Assembly: GCF_026130605.1 (NCBI RefSeq)
Contig: NZ_JANFAU010000002.1
Location: forward strand, 62,001 to 126,000
DNA length: 64,000 bases
Reading direction: 5' to 3'
DNA from: Sphingomonas lycopersici
GTDB lineage: Bacteria > Pseudomonadota > Alphaproteobacteria > Sphingomonadales > Sphingomonadaceae
Position 1 is the stretch's first letter, and each line of letters begins with the position of its first letter. The notes beneath the pieces are model-generated. The model was not told where the DNA came from. It did no database searches and saw nothing but the letters and a program-made list of their open reading frames with translations. The position numbers were made by a program, and so were the translations under genes. This document shows positions 51,251 through 62,556 of the stretch, piece by piece.

Positions 51251-53296
51251 ATGAAAGCACTTCTTGCCGCGAGCCTGCTCGCCTCCGCCGCTATCGTCGC
51301 CGCGCCCGCCGTGGCGCGCCCGTTGACCATCGACGATGTCACCATGTTGTCGCGCGTCGGCGCACCGACCGTGTCGAAGGACGGCCGCTGGCTGGTTTGG
51401 GCGCAGCGCGAAACCGATCTCGCCGCCAACAAGGGGCGTTTTGCGCTGTGGAGGCTCGATCTCTCGCGGCGCGGCGCGCAGCCGGCGAAGCTGTCGGCGG
51501 ATTCGTCCGCCAACGAGAACGACCCGCAGATCGTCGGCGATACGGTGTATTTCTCGTCCGACAAGGGCGGCGAGGATGCGATCTGGGCGATGCCCGTCGC
51601 GGGCGGCACGCCGCGCCGAATCACCGATTTCAAGGGCGGCTTCAACGGCTTCAAGGTCGCCCCCAGCGGCGACCGACTCGTCGTGTGGGCGGATCGCAAG
51701 CCCGGCGCACCGTCGCTTGAGCCGGCGAGCGAGAAGAAGGATCCGAATGCCGGCGAGGGGCGGGTCTATGATCGATTGTTCGTCCGGCATTGGGATACAT
51801 GGGCGGACGGCACGCGCTCGCAATTGTTCGTCCTGCCGCTGTCCGCCAGCGGCGCGCCCGGCAATGGTACCGCGATCGTCGGCGCGCTGGTCGGCGATAC
51901 CCCGTCCAAGCCGATGGGCGGCGGCGAGGAAATCGCCTGGGCGCCCGACGGTCGCACCGTCTATTTCGCGATGCGCGAGGCGGGGCGGATCGAGCCCTTG
52001 TCGACCAACCTCGATATCTTCGCCGTCCCGGCCGACGGCAGCAGCGCGCCGGTCAATCTGACCGCAGACAACAAGGCGACCGACAACCAGCCGACCGTCT
52101 CGCCCGACGGCCGCACGCTGGCGTGGTTCGCGATGCGTCGTCCCGGCTATGAGGCCGATCGTCAGGTGCTGATGGTCCGCGATCTTGCCAGCGGCAAGGT
52201 CAGCGCGCTGACCGATAAATGGGATCGCTCGATCGGGTCGATCGCTTGGGCGCCCGATTCGAAATCGCTTTACGTCACCGCCGAGGATACGCAGGAAAAT
52301 CCGCTGTGGCGGGTCGATGCACATAGCGGACAAGTCACGCGGCTGACGCAGCAGGGCAATGTCTCGTCGGTCACGGTGAGCGCCGGCGGCGGGGTGATCG
52401 TCGCGATCAACAGCCTCACTGCGCCCGATGATTTCTACCGCGTGACGGGCAAGGGGGCGCCCGAGCGGCTGACCTCGGTCAATGCGGCGAAGCTCGCCGG
52501 CGTCGATATGCCCGAGGTGTCGCGCTTCAATTTCAAGGGCGCGAACGGCGATACGGTATGGGGTTATGCGGTGAAGCCCTATGGCAGCACCGGCAAGGTG
52601 CCGATCGCCTATATGGTCCACGGCGGACCGCAGGGATCATCGAACAACAGCTGGTCGTACCGCTGGAACCCGGCGGTGTTCGCCGGTGCCGGCTATGGGC
52701 TGGTCGCGGTCGATTTCCACGGGTCGACGGGCTACGGCCAAGCCTTCACCGATGCGATCCGCAACAATTGGGGCGGCTGGCCGCTCGAGGATCTGCAAAA
52801 GGGTCTCGCCGCCGCGACCGCCAAATATGGCTGGCTCGACGCCGATAACGCCTGTGCGCTCGGCGCCTCCTACGGCGGCTATATGATGAACTGGTTCGCC
52901 GGCCAGTGGCCCGATCGCTTCAAGTGCATCGTCCAGCACGACGGCGTCTTCGATGCGCGGGCGATGGCCTATGAGACCGAGGAATTGTGGTTCGACGAAT
53001 GGGAACACGGCGGCAAGGCCTATTATGAAGACCCGGCCGCGTTCGAAAAGTGGAACCCGGTCAATTATGTCGACAAGTGGAAGACCCCGATGCTGGTCAT
53101 CACCGGCGAGAAGGACTTCCGCATTCCCTATACCCAGGGGCTGGCCGCCTTCACCGCGCTCCAGCGGCGCGACATCCCCTCGCGGCTGCTCGTCAATCCG
53201 AACGAGAATCACTGGGTGCTGAAACCGCGCAACTCGCGGCAATGGTATCGCGAGGTGCTCGGCTGGATGGATAAGTGGACCGGGAAGGCGCGGTAA
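51251..53296 (+). CDS. secreted S9-family prolyl oligopeptidase-type peptidase
   Basis: This 681-residue protein has a signal peptide (cleavage after APAVA, about residue 21), an N-terminal beta-propeller of WD40-like TolB-type blades (about 30-410) and a C-terminal alpha/beta-hydrolase catalytic domain. Ser540 lies in GASYGGYMMNW and the catalytic His654 in NENHWVLKP. It probably cleaves short peptides in the periplasm (dipeptidyl-peptidase-like or acylaminoacyl-peptidase-like). It lies 53 bases after popZ; a small hairpin follows the stop. Confidence 0.92.
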   Translation: MKALLAASLLASAAIVAAPAVARPLTIDDVTMLSRVGAPTVSKDGRWLVWAQRETDLAANKGRFALWRLDLSRRGAQPAKLSADSSANENDPQIVGDTVYFSSDKGGEDAIWAMPVAGGTPRRITDFKGGFNGFKVAPSGDRLVVWADRKPGAPSLEPASEKKDPNAGEGRVYDRLFVRHWDTWADGTRSQLFVLPLSASGAPGNGTAIVGALVGDTPSKPMGGGEEIAWAPDGRTVYFAMREAGRIEPLSTNLDIFAVPADGSSAPVNLTADNKATDNQPTVSPDGRTLAWFAMRRPGYEADRQVLMVRDLASGKVSALTDKWDRSIGSIAWAPDSKSLYVTAEDTQENPLWRVDAHSGQVTRLTQQGNVSSVTVSAGGGVIVAINSLTAPDDFYRVTGKGAPERLTSVNAAKLAGVDMPEVSRFNFKGANGDTVWGYAVKPYGSTGKVPIAYMVHGGPQGSSNNSWSYRWNPAVFAGAGYGLVAVDFHGSTGYGQAFTDAIRNNWGGWPLEDLQKGLAAATAKYGWLDADNACALGASYGGYMMNWFAGQWPDRFKCIVQHDGVFDARAMAYETEELWFDEWEHGGKAYYEDPAAFEKWNPVNYVDKWKTPMLVITGEKDFRIPYTQGLAAFTALQRRDIPSRLLVNPNENHWVLKPRNSRQWYREVLGWMDKWTGKAR

Positions 53297-53306
53297 CGCT
53301 AACCGT

Positions 53307-53334
53307 CGTCATGCCGGGTCAAGCCCGCATGACG
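53307..53334 (+). terminator. hairpin after the S9 peptidase gene
   Basis: CGTCATGCCGGG and CCCGCATGACG form an 11-base-pair stem with one bulged C, a small loop (about TCAAG), ten bases after the stop codon. It is not followed by a T-run. It may also be a solo copy of a palindromic element. Confidence 0.5.
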
Positions 53335-53536
53335 CGAGGGACGGGCGCACCTTTCATCCGCGGTTCATCCCGCGTCGGGTAAGTGGATCGTGCATAGTCG
53401 GTTTCCGATCCGCGCACGATCCAAGCTCCCTTCGTTGCGCGCTTTCGGGGCGGTCCTCCTGTTCGGGGCCGCCCTGTTTGCTTTTAGACCGTAAGCGCGG
53501 CTTTTCTTTTGCCGCTCCCCCGGTAAAGCCACCGGG

Positions 53537-56155
53537 ATGACCGAATTGCCCAAGACCTTCGACCCTGCCGCCATCGAATCGCGCTGGTATGCGCATTGGG
53601 AGGATAACGGCCTGTTCCGCCCCGACCGCCCGGGCGCGGAGCCGTGGACGATCGTCAACCCGCCGCCAAACGTCACCGGATCGCTGCATATCGGGCATGC
53701 GCTCGACAATACGCTGCAGGACATCCTCGTCCGCCACGCACGGCTGAAGGGCAAGGATGCGTTGTGGGTGGTCGGCACCGATCACGCCGGGATCGCGACG
53801 CAGATGGTGGTCGAGCGCCAGATGGCGTTGCGCCAGCAGAAGCGCACCGATTTCACCCGCGAGGAATTCGTCGCCAAGGTGTGGGAATGGAAGGCGGAAA
53901 GCGGCGGGGCAATCACCCGCCAGCTCCGCCGGCTCGGCTGCTCGATGGATTGGGCCAACGAGCGCTTCACGATGGACGAAGGCTTCAGCAAGGCGGTGCT
54001 GAAGGTGTTCGTCGATCTGCACCGTCAGGGGCTGATCTATCGCGACAAGCGCCTCGTGAACTGGGACCCGGGCCTCGGCACCGCGATCAGCGATCTCGAG
54101 GTCGAGACCCGCGAGGTGCAGGGCAAATTCTGGCATCTGCGCTATCCGCTGGAGGACGGCAGCGGCTTCATCTCGGTCGCGACGACGCGCCCCGAAACGA
54201 TGCTCGCCGATATGGCTGTCGCGGTGAACCCCGAGGATGCGCGCTACAAGGCGCTGATCGGCAAGAAGGTGCGGCTGCCGATCACCGGCCGCCTGATCCC
54301 GATCATCGCCGATGAACATGCCGATCCCGAACTCGGCTCGGGTGCGGTGAAGATCACCCCAGGGCATGATTTCAACGACTTCGAGGTCGGCAAGCGCGCC
54401 GGGATCGAGGCGCGCGACATGCTCAACATGCTCGATGCCAAGGCGCAGGTGACGCAGGTCGCCGACGGGCTGATCCCGGCCGAATTCCTCGGCGAGGATC
54501 GTTTCACCGCGCGCAAATTGGTCGTCGAGCGGCTGGAGGCGGAAGGCTTCCTCGAACGCGTCGAGGATCGCGTGATCCAGACGCCGTACGGCGATCGCTC
54601 GGGCGACGTGATCGAGCCGTGGCTGACCGACCAATGGTATGTCGACGCCGCGACATTGGCGAAGCCCGCGGTCGAGGCGGTGACCTCGGGCAAGACCCGC
54701 GTCGTCCCCAAGACGTGGGAAAAGACCTATTTCAACTGGATGGAGAACATCCAGCCGTGGTGCGTCTCGCGCCAATTGTGGTGGGGGCACCGCATCCCGG
54801 CGTGGTTCGCCGACGATGGCCGCATCTTCGTCGCCGAAAGCGCCGAGGAGGCGCAGGCGCAGGCGGGCGCGGGCGTCACGCTCAGCCAGGACCCCGACGT
54901 ACTCGATACATGGTTCTCGTCGGCCTTGTGGCCGTTCGCGACGATGGGCTGGCCGGAGAACACCGATCCGACACTCGGCGGACGCTATCCCAATGACGTG
55001 CTGATTTCGGGCTTCGACATCCTGTTCTTCTGGGATGCCCGGATGATGATGCAGGGCCTGCAGTTCATGAAGGACGTGCCGTTCCGCACGCTCTATCTGC
55101 ACGGCCTCGTCCGCGCCGCCGACGGCGCCAAGATGTCCAAGTCGAAGGGCAATACGGTCGATCCGCTCGGGCTGATCGACAAATACGGTGCCGATGCGCT
55201 GCGCTTCTTCATGGCGGCGATGGAAAGCCAGGGCCGCGACATCAAGATGGATGAGCGCCGCGTCGAGGGCTATCGCAACTTCGCGACCAAGCTGTGGAAC
55301 GCCAGCCGCTTCTGCCAGACCAATAGCATCGGCGGATCGGCGACGCTGGAGCCGCCTGCGGCAAGCTCGGCGGTCAACAAATGGATCGTCGGCGAATGCG
55401 TCAAGGCGATCCAGTCGGTCGATCTTGCGCTCGCCGAGCTGCGGTTCGACGCAGCGGCCAATGCGATCTACCATTTCGTGTGGAGCCAGTTCTGCGACTG
55501 GTATCTCGAATTGATCAAGAGCCAGATCGACGACGAGACGCGTGCGGTGGCGGGCTGGGTGCTCGATCAGGTGCTGGTGGTGCTCCACCCGTTCATGCCC
55601 TTCATCACCGAGGAATTGTGGCACGCGCTGGCGCCGCGCGAGCATGAATTGATCGTCGCGAAATGGCCGATGGCCGATGCGCGGGCGATCGATCCCGCGG
55701 CGGCGAACGAGGTCGATTGGCTGATCCGGCTGGTCAGCGAGGTGCGGTCGAGCCGCACCGAGCTCAACGTGCCCCCCGGTGCGCGTCTGCCTTATGCGGT
55801 GGCCGACGCCGGTGCCGAGACCGCCGCGCGGCTCGCGCGCAATGCGGCGACGATCGCGCGGCTCGCGCGGATCGAGCCGGGCGAGGTGACCGGGGGCAGC
55901 GCGCAAGTGGTGGTCGACGAGGCGACCTATCGCCTCGGGCTGGGCGATGTGATCGATCTCGACGCCGAACGCGCGCGGCTCGCCAAGGCGATCGCCGGGG
56001 CGGAGAAGGAACGCGATTCGCTCGCCGCGCGGCTGGGCAATGCGAGCTTCGTCGAACGCGCCAAACCCGAAGCGGTCGAAAAAGCGCGCGCCGACCACGC
56101 CGACAAGGCGGCGGAGGCTGAACGGCTGTCGGCCGCGCTGGCGCGGCTGGGATGA
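53537..56155 (+). CDS. valS: valine--tRNA ligase
   Basis: ValS charges tRNA-Val. The 872 residues include the class I HIGH motif ([14 protein letters not shown], about residue 45), the editing domain ([13 protein letters not shown], about 215), the KMSKSKGN signature (about 535), the anticodon-binding domain, and the C-terminal coiled coil (about 800-870, [20 protein letters not shown]). The start ATG is at 53537. The 240 bases before it contain GC-rich imperfect palindromes but no T-box leader. A palindromic repeat separates it from the MATE gene. Confidence 0.97.
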   Translation: MTELPKTFDPAAIESRWYAHWEDNGLFRPDRPGAEPWTIVNPPPNVTGSLHIGHALDNTLQDILVRHARLKGKDALWVVGTDHAGIATQMVVERQMALRQQKRTDFTREEFVAKVWEWKAESGGAITRQLRRLGCSMDWANERFTMDEGFSKAVLKVFVDLHRQGLIYRDKRLVNWDPGLGTAISDLEVETREVQGKFWHLRYPLEDGSGFISVATTRPETMLADMAVAVNPEDARYKALIGKKVRLPITGRLIPIIADEHADPELGSGAVKITPGHDFNDFEVGKRAGIEARDMLNMLDAKAQVTQVADGLIPAEFLGEDRFTARKLVVERLEAEGFLERVEDRVIQTPYGDRSGDVIEPWLTDQWYVDAATLAKPAVEAVTSGKTRVVPKTWEKTYFNWMENIQPWCVSRQLWWGHRIPAWFADDGRIFVAESAEEAQAQAGAGVTLSQDPDVLDTWFSSALWPFATMGWPENTDPTLGGRYPNDVLISGFDILFFWDARMMMQGLQFMKDVPFRTLYLHGLVRAADGAKMSKSKGNTVDPLGLIDKYGADALRFFMAAMESQGRDIKMDERRVEGYRNFATKLWNASRFCQTNSIGGSATLEPPAASSAVNKWIVGECVKAIQSVDLALAELRFDAAANAIYHFVWSQFCDWYLELIKSQIDDETRAVAGWVLDQVLVVLHPFMPFITEELWHALAPREHELIVAKWPMADARAIDPAAANEVDWLIRLVSEVRSSRTELNVPPGARLPYAVADAGAETAARLARNAATIARLARIEPGEVTGGSAQVVVDEATYRLGLGDVIDLDAERARLAKAIAGAEKERDSLAARLGNASFVERAKPEAVEKARADHADKAAEAERLSAALARLG

Positions 56156-56160
56156 TTCTT

Positions 56161-56255
56161 CGTCATCCCCGCGCAGGCGGGGATCCATTAACGCAGGTCC
56201 GGCGATAGAGTCGCGAGCTCGGCGTGAATGGATCCCCGCCTGCGCGGGGATGACG
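56161..56255. repeat. perfect 29-base inverted repeat after valS
   Basis: Arms 56161-56189 (CGTCATCCCCGCGCAGGCGG...) and 56227-56255 are exact reverse complements around a 37-base spacer. Each arm has an inner CCCCGC-GCGGGG palindrome. The layout is that of a paired REP-like element. It lies in the gap between valS and the MATE gene. Confidence 0.85.
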
Positions 56256-56274
56256 GATTAGAAGGACGAGGATT

Positions 56275-57744
56275 TTGTCAGACGAAGCGCCACTACCGCC
56301 TGCCGCTCAGCACGGTCATGCGCACAATCTGACGACCGGGCCGATCGGATCGGCGCTGCTGATGTTCGCGCTGCCGACGCTCGCCTCGAATATCCTGCAG
56401 ACGCTCAACGGCTCGATCAACGCGGTGTGGGTCGGGCGGTTTCTGGGCGAGGGGGCGCTCGCCGCGACCTCCAACGCCAATATCATCATGTTCCTCACCT
56501 TCGGCGCGGTGTTCGGCTTCGGCATGGCGGCGACGATCATGGTCGGGCAGAGCTGGGGCCGGCGCGACGTCGATGCGGCGCGGCGCGCGTTCGGCTCGGC
56601 GATCGGGCTTGTGCTCGGCACCTCGCTGGTCGTCGCGGCGCTCGGCTGGATCTTCGCGCCACAGATTCTGCATGTCCTTGCCACCCCGCCCGGGGCATTC
56701 CAGCCGGCGCTCGATTATCTCCGCGTGATCTTCATCGGGCTGCCCGCGTCGATGCTGCTGGTGCTGATGTTCATGGGGCTGCGCGGCACCGGCGATTCGG
56801 TGACGCCCTTGTGGTTCATGGGATTGTGCGTGGTGCTCGATGCGGGGCTCAACCCGGTGCTGATCCTCGGGCTCGGGCCGTTCCCGCGGCTGGGGATTGC
56901 CGGGTCGGCGACCGCGACGCTGATCGCCAATGTCGTCGCGCTCGGGGCATTGGTGTTCCACATGCAGCGCAACGATCTGCCCCTCCGGCTCAAGGGCGCG
57001 GAACTGCGTTATATGGTTCCTGCGCCGGCGCTGGTTCGGGTGATCGTCGGCAAGGGGCTGCCGATCGGGGCGCAGATGCTGGTGATGTCCACTTCGGCGC
57101 TGGTGATGATCGGGCTGGTCAACCGCCACGGCATCGACACGATCGCGGCCTATGGCATCACCCAGCAATTGTGGAATTACGTCCAGATGCCGGCGATGGC
57201 GATCGGCGCGGCGGTATCGGCGATGGCGGCGCAGAATATCGGCGCCGGGCGGTGGGATCGCGTGGCGCGTATCACCCGCGCGGGGCTCGGCTATAATATC
57301 GCGATGACCGGGACGATGGTGGCGCTGGTGGTGCTGTTCGATCGCCCGCTGCTCGCGCTGTTCATCGGCGGCGGCAGCCCGGTGATCCCGGTGGCGCAAC
57401 ACATCAACCTCATCGTCACCTGGGGCCTGATCCTGTTCGGCGCGACGATGGTGCTGTTCGGCACGGTGCGCGCGAACGGCGCGGTGTGGGGGCCGCTGAT
57501 CATCCTGGCGGTCTCGATGTTCCCGGTGCGGCTGGGGCTGGCGCTGGGGCTCGATCCGGTGTGGGGCGCGGACGCCTTGTGGTGGAGCTTCCCGCTCGGC
57601 TCGATCGTCAATATCGTGCTGGCGGTGCTCTATTACCTCTACGGCCCGTGGCGGCGCGGCCGGCTGCTGGTGCCCGAGGAGCATGTCGAGGAACGCAGCC
57701 ACGCCGATATCGAGCCGGGCAACAATCTCAAACCGGCGAGTTAG
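56275..57744 (+). CDS. MATE-family efflux transporter
   Basis: A 489-residue inner-membrane protein with 12 predicted helices in two MatE repeats: GPIGSALLMFALPTLASNIL opens the first and the second begins near VIVGKGLPIGAQML (about residue 260). MATE pumps export drugs or metabolites using Na+ or H+ gradients; the substrate is unknown. The start is TTG with AAGGACGAGG as ribosome site. It is followed by palindromic repeat copy 3. Confidence 0.92.
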   Translation: MSDEAPLPPAAQHGHAHNLTTGPIGSALLMFALPTLASNILQTLNGSINAVWVGRFLGEGALAATSNANIIMFLTFGAVFGFGMAATIMVGQSWGRRDVDAARRAFGSAIGLVLGTSLVVAALGWIFAPQILHVLATPPGAFQPALDYLRVIFIGLPASMLLVLMFMGLRGTGDSVTPLWFMGLCVVLDAGLNPVLILGLGPFPRLGIAGSATATLIANVVALGALVFHMQRNDLPLRLKGAELRYMVPAPALVRVIVGKGLPIGAQMLVMSTSALVMIGLVNRHGIDTIAAYGITQQLWNYVQMPAMAIGAAVSAMAAQNIGAGRWDRVARITRAGLGYNIAMTGTMVALVVLFDRPLLALFIGGGSPVIPVAQHINLIVTWGLILFGATMVLFGTVRANGAVWGPLIILAVSMFPVRLGLALGLDPVWGADALWWSFPLGSIVNIVLAVLYYLYGPWRRGRLLVPEEHVEERSHADIEPGNNLKPAS

Positions 57745-57764
57745 CCCCGAGCATACCAAACAAT

Positions 57765-57847
57765 CCGTTCGCCCTGAGCCTGTCGAAGGGCTGGCCTTCT
57801 TCCGCGGAAGAAAAGGGCAGGGCTTCGACAGGCTCAGCCGGAACGGG
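57765..57847. repeat. palindromic repeat, CCGTTCGCCCTGAGC family, copy 3
   Basis: Left arm CCGTTCGCCCTGAGCCTGTC (57765-57792) and right arm ending ACAGGCTCAGCCGGAACGG (57820-57847) are near complements, with the same spacer structure as copy 1: a CTTCTTCCGCGGAAGAA inner palindrome in place of CTTCCTTCCGAGGAAGAA. It separates the MATE gene from hemB, both reading right. Confidence 0.85.
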
Positions 57848-57865
57848 GATGGGTAATGGCGGTAA

Positions 57866-59429
<1,564 letters not shown>

Positions 59430-59433
<4 letters not shown>

Positions 59434-59957
59434 TCGAAACCCCGCGCCTGATCCTGCGCCGCTGGCGCGAGGCCGATGCCGAGCCCTTTTTCGCGATGGG
59501 GCAGGATGCCGAGGTGATGCGCTATCTCGGCCCGCCGATGTCGCGCGCGGATTGCGCGGCGACGGTCGTGCGGCAGAATGCGCTGGCCGACAGCTACGGC
59601 TCGTGCTTCTGGGCGATCGAGCGGCGCGCCGACGGCGCCTTCATCGGCTTCTGCGGGATCAAGCAGGGGCCGGAGGGCACGCCGATCGCGGGGCAGCCCG
59701 AGATCGGCTGGCGCCTCGCGCGCGAAGCGTGGGGGCAGGGCTATGCGCGCGAGGCGGCGCAGGCATCGCTCGATCACGGCTGGTCGACGCAGGACTGGCC
59801 CGAGGTGGCCGCGATCACCGTCCCCGCTAATACGCAGAGCTGGGGGCTGATGATTCGCCTCGGCATGACGCGCGACCCCGACAGAGATTTCGATCACCCC
59901 GTACTGGCGCCGGGCGATCCGCTGCGTCGACATTTGACCTACCGAATCGCGCGATAA
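59430..59957 (+). CDS. GNAT-family N-acetyltransferase 2
   Basis: A 175-residue paralogue of the previous gene: IETPRLILRRWREADAEPFF, GFCGIKQGPEGTPIAGQPEI and GWRLAREAWGQGYAREAAQA line up with it. The start is GTG, overlapping the previous stop (GTGA). The substrate is unknown. It ends the hemB unit and converges on the lipoprotein gene, with a palindromic repeat and hairpin in between. Confidence 0.9.
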
Positions 59958-59970
59958 CGCAAATCGTCTT

Positions 59971-60015
59971 GTGCTCCCGCGAAGGCGGGAGCCCAGTCTG
60001 GGTCCGCGCCTTGGG
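59971..60015. repeat. palindromic intergenic element, same family as 5088-5136
   Basis: Plus-strand copy of the element described at 5088-5136: GTGCTCCCGCGAAGGCGGG, then AGCCCAGTCTGGG and CGCGCCTTGGG. The outer hairpin CTCCCGC-GAAG-GCGGGAG is perfect. Confidence 0.65.
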
Positions 60016-60018
60016 TTT

Positions 60019-60041
60019 CCATCAAAGTAATATTTTGATGG
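60019..60041. terminator. small perfect hairpin between convergent genes
   Basis: CCATCAAA (60019-60026) and TTTGATGG (60034-60041) pair perfectly around a 7-base AT-rich loop. It stands between the convergent acetyltransferase and lipoprotein genes, next to the palindromic element. Confidence 0.5.
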
Positions 60042-60072
60042 GGGCCCTTCGCGGCGACACAAGCAGGCTAAC

Positions 60073-60570
60073 CTAATCCGCCGGCGCAAGGCGTCGTTGG
60101 ATTGCAGCGATTCGCGCGGTGGAGGTGTCGACCGCCTGTTGCGCCGCCTGAACCGCCTCGTCGAGCGCGGGATAGGGCGCGACGAGCGCCTGTGCGCGAT
60201 CGGACGCGAGTTGCTCCAGTTCGGCCAAAACGTCGGTCTGCCGCGCGCGGGCCGCGTCGAGATCGGCAAGCGCGGTCTGCGCGTCGAGCCATTTGTCGCT
60301 GCCCGCCGCGGCGCCGCTGGCGGCGGCCGCCAGCTGTTCGGCGCGGGTCGCGGCAGTGGCGAAGGTGGCTGCGGCCTCGCTCAGTCGCGTGCGCGCGGCG
60401 GCGATTCGCGAATCGAGTTCGGGATCGGCGGCGGCAACCGGCGGCGGCGGCGCGGGCGGCTCGCGGAAATCGAGCTGCTCGCCGGCACGCGGCAACAGCG
60501 ACGGAAAGTCATGCTCAACACATCCGCACAGCGTCAGCGCCAGAACGAGCAGAGGGAAATGAGGCTTCAT
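60073..60570 (-). CDS. coiled-coil lipoprotein of unknown function
   Basis: This 165-residue protein begins with a lipoprotein-type signal (LVLALTLCGC, probable lipid site Cys17), a proline-rich linker (EPPAPPPPVAAA, about 36-47), and then a helical region to the end, rich in Ala, Arg, Glu and Gln with heptad-like spacing (RIAAARTRLSEAAATFATAA, LADLDAARARQTDVLAELEQ). It is probably an envelope-anchored coiled-coil protein. I do not recognise the family. The ATG at 60570 puts the signal at the N-terminus; an earlier frame start at 60621 does not. Confidence 0.72.
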   Translation of the reverse strand: MKPHFPLLVLALTLCGCVEHDFPSLLPRAGEQLDFREPPAPPPPVAAADPELDSRIAAARTRLSEAAATFATAATRAEQLAAAASGAAAGSDKWLDAQTALADLDAARARQTDVLAELEQLASDRAQALVAPYPALDEAVQAAQQAVDTSTARIAAIQRRLAPAD

Positions 60571-60654
60571 CGCCCCCGCGATGTACGAAGTGAGAAAAGT
60601 GCACGCAATGCTCTTGCGCAACCTGAAACCCCCTTCTATGAGGCCACCTCCCAG

Positions 60655-60731
60655 GCGCCCGTAGCTCAGCTGGATAGAGCATCAGACTACGAATCTGAGG
60701 GTCGGACGTTCGAATCGTTCCGGGCGCGCCA
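60655..60731 (+). tRNA. tRNA-Arg (ACG)
   Basis: A 77-base gene: acceptor GCGCCCG pairs with CGGGCGC, the D-arm is AGCTCAGCTGGATAGAGC, the anticodon loop is ACTACGAAT with anticodon ACG (read as ICG), the T-arm has GTTCGAATC, the discriminator is G and CCA is encoded. A strong terminator follows. Confidence 0.96.
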
Positions 60732-60757
60732 CTTATTCCTGATTTGATATCAGAAGG

Positions 60758-60790
60758 TTGGGCGGGGTCGCGTAAGGCGGCCCCGCCCAA
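60758..60790 (+). terminator. intrinsic terminator after tRNA-Arg
   Basis: TTGGGCGGGGTCGC and GCGGCCCCGCCCAA form a 14-base-pair stem with one G-U pair and a 5-base loop, followed by TCTTGTTTTC. It can also serve the convergent UPF0104 gene. Confidence 0.8.
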
Positions 60791-60835
60791 TCTTGTTTTC
60801 GGCTGGTCGACCGTGCGGCATGCGCCGCTCGGTGA

Positions 60836-61873
60836 TCAGTTGGGCAGCGTCTCGAGCTGCGCGGGCGCGGGATCGTAGCCGGCCGGCGTGGTGGCGGGGC
60901 GCAGCCAGCCGATCTCGTGGAGCAGGAACAGGACCAGCCCCACCGCCAGCGGAATCAGATAATAGACCACGCGATAGACCAGCAGCGCCGCGAACAATGT
61001 CGCGCGGTCGATTCGCGGTAACGCGACCAGCATCACCGTTTCGAACACCCCGACTCCGCCCGGCGCGTGCGCGAGCAGCCCCGAGACGAACGCCACGACA
61101 TAGCCGAGCAGCAATTCGGGGAACGCCGAGAGCGACAGCCCCGGGACGAGCACGAACAAAGCCGCGGTCGCCAGCGCGATATCGAGCGCGGCAAGCGCGA
61201 ACTGGAGGAGCGCCAGCCGCACCGTCGGCAGCACCAAGGTCCAGCCGAACAGCTTGAGCGACCGCCCCGCAGCGCGATGCAGGACGGCCAGCGTCACGGC
61301 GATGCCGCCGAGCACCAGCGCGCCGGTCATCACGCGCGCGGCGGGGCTGATCTCCAGCGCGCCGATTGTCAACGCGCCGGGCCGGAGGATCAGCCCGATG
61401 CCGAGCAGCAGGAAGACCCCGCACCAGAAGGTGACCCCGGCGATGATCATGATCTGCGCCACTTCGCCCAGCGTGAAGCCGGCGTGGCGATAGACGCGCC
61501 AGCGCGCGGTGCCCCCGGTCAGCACGGCAAAGCCGAAATTGTGGCTGAAGATATAGCTGGTGAAGGCGGCCAGCGCGGTGGTCGGATAGCGCGCGCGGCG
61601 CCCGATGATGCGCTGTGCGATCATGTCGTAGCCGGTAAGCACGAAATAGCTCAGCGCGGTGATCGCCAGCGACAGCAGCAACCGCCCCGATCCGATCCGG
61701 CGGATCGCGGCGTCGATTTCGTCACGGCTGGTATTGCTGAGGATATGGCGCAGCGCAGTCACTGCCACCGCGACGACGATCAGCATCAGCACCCCGACGA
61801 TCCAGCGCCCCGCGCGACGCTTGGCGTCGTCGCTCATCAGGCGGGTGGCGAGGGGGGAAGACGGCCGATCCAT
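60836..61873 (-). CDS. UPF0104/lysylphosphatidylglycerol synthase transmembrane-like protein
   Basis: An integral membrane protein of 345 residues with about eight helices, of the UPF0104 (YbhN) type, which matches the flippase-like membrane half of MprF. Conserved segments are FGFAVLTGGTARWRVYRHAG (about 115-134) and APGGVGVFETVMLV (about 272-285). There is no aminoacyl-transferase half. It may move lipids across the membrane. ATG 61837 is an alternative start. Confidence 0.88.
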   Translation of the reverse strand: MDRPSSPLATRLMSDDAKRRAGRWIVGVLMLIVVAVAVTALRHILSNTSRDEIDAAIRRIGSGRLLLSLAITALSYFVLTGYDMIAQRIIGRRARYPTTALAAFTSYIFSHNFGFAVLTGGTARWRVYRHAGFTLGEVAQIMIIAGVTFWCGVFLLLGIGLILRPGALTIGALEISPAARVMTGALVLGGIAVTLAVLHRAAGRSLKLFGWTLVLPTVRLALLQFALAALDIALATAALFVLVPGLSLSAFPELLLGYVVAFVSGLLAHAPGGVGVFETVMLVALPRIDRATLFAALLVYRVVYYLIPLAVGLVLFLLHEIGWLRPATTPAGYDPAPAQLETLPN

Positions 61874-62142
61874 ACCTAATCACTTTCGCGAGGCCGCCCG
61901 GGTGGGGTACGAGTCGGCCCTACCTCCTTCGCCATCAAAACCGGGAGCGTAAATACCCAATGCGACCCCCGACGCGAACCGGCCGCTGTTCGTCGTCGCG
62001 CTGGCCCGGGTGATCAGGCGCGAACCCAAAAGCCTGATTTGCAACGGGACCTTTCTTAACAGCGGCTGCATGTTATGTTCAGCATAGGTCACAGGTCGGC
62101 CGATCATAATCCGGGCTCAGATTTCAAAGGAGGGTTTACGCC

Positions 62143-62445
62143 ATGCGCAAGACTTTGATCATGTCGACGGTGATGGCTTCACTGATGGTTCCGGTTGCCA
62201 CCATTCCGACGGAGGCTGGTGCGCAGACCTACAATCGCGGCCATCAGCGGCATCACCACTATCGCTGCAAGCGCAGCAGCGGCACCACCGGCCTGATCGC
62301 CGGCGGCGCGGGCGGTGCGCTGCTCGGTAATGCGCTTGGCGGCGGCACGCTCGGCACGGTTGCCGGCGGCGTCGGCGGTGCCTTGCTCGGTCGTCACCTC
62401 GACAAGAAGCATGACGCCGCGCAGAACCGTCGTAACGGCTGCTGA
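62143..62445 (+). CDS. glycine-zipper 2TM domain protein
   Basis: A 100-residue exported protein: signal peptide (cleavage about residue 27, after EAGA), a basic His-rich segment (RGHQRHHHYRCKR), then a glycine zipper with GGAGGALLGNALGGGTLG and GGVGGALLGRHL. Glycine-zipper 2TM proteins are small envelope proteins, often stress-induced. AGGAGGG gives a strong ribosome site. A clear terminator follows. Confidence 0.9.
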   Translation: MRKTLIMSTVMASLMVPVATIPTEAGAQTYNRGHQRHHHYRCKRSSGTTGLIAGGAGGALLGNALGGGTLGTVAGGVGGALLGRHLDKKHDAAQNRRNGC

Positions 62446-62470
62446 TCCGACAGCGTCCTACGGGGCTTCG

Positions 62471-62502
62471 GGCCGGGCTGCGGAAATACCCGCGGCCCGG
62501 CC
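62471..62502 (+). terminator. intrinsic terminator after the glycine-zipper gene
   Basis: GGCCGGGCTGCGG and CCGCGGCCCGGCC form a 13-base-pair stem with one G-U pair and a 6-base loop, followed by TTTGTCTT. It lies 26 bases after the stop codon. Confidence 0.85.
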
Positions 62503-62556
62503 TTTGTCTTCTGCGCGATCGCAATAGCCCCTCGCGCCATTCGGCTCGTGACGAAC

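Noticed and set aside
53297..53536. T-box or other riboswitch before valS
   Set aside because: No T-box core sequence or specifier loop is visible, and T-boxes are rare in Proteobacteria. The region has only GC-rich imperfect palindromes.
53354..56188. 944-residue open frame on the minus strand, opposite valS
   Set aside because: Same GC-driven mirror effect; valS motifs on the plus strand are unambiguous.
60515..60790. Open frame on the minus strand across tRNA-Arg
   Set aside because: It is the known artefact of translating a tRNA gene region; the tRNA cloverleaf is clear.
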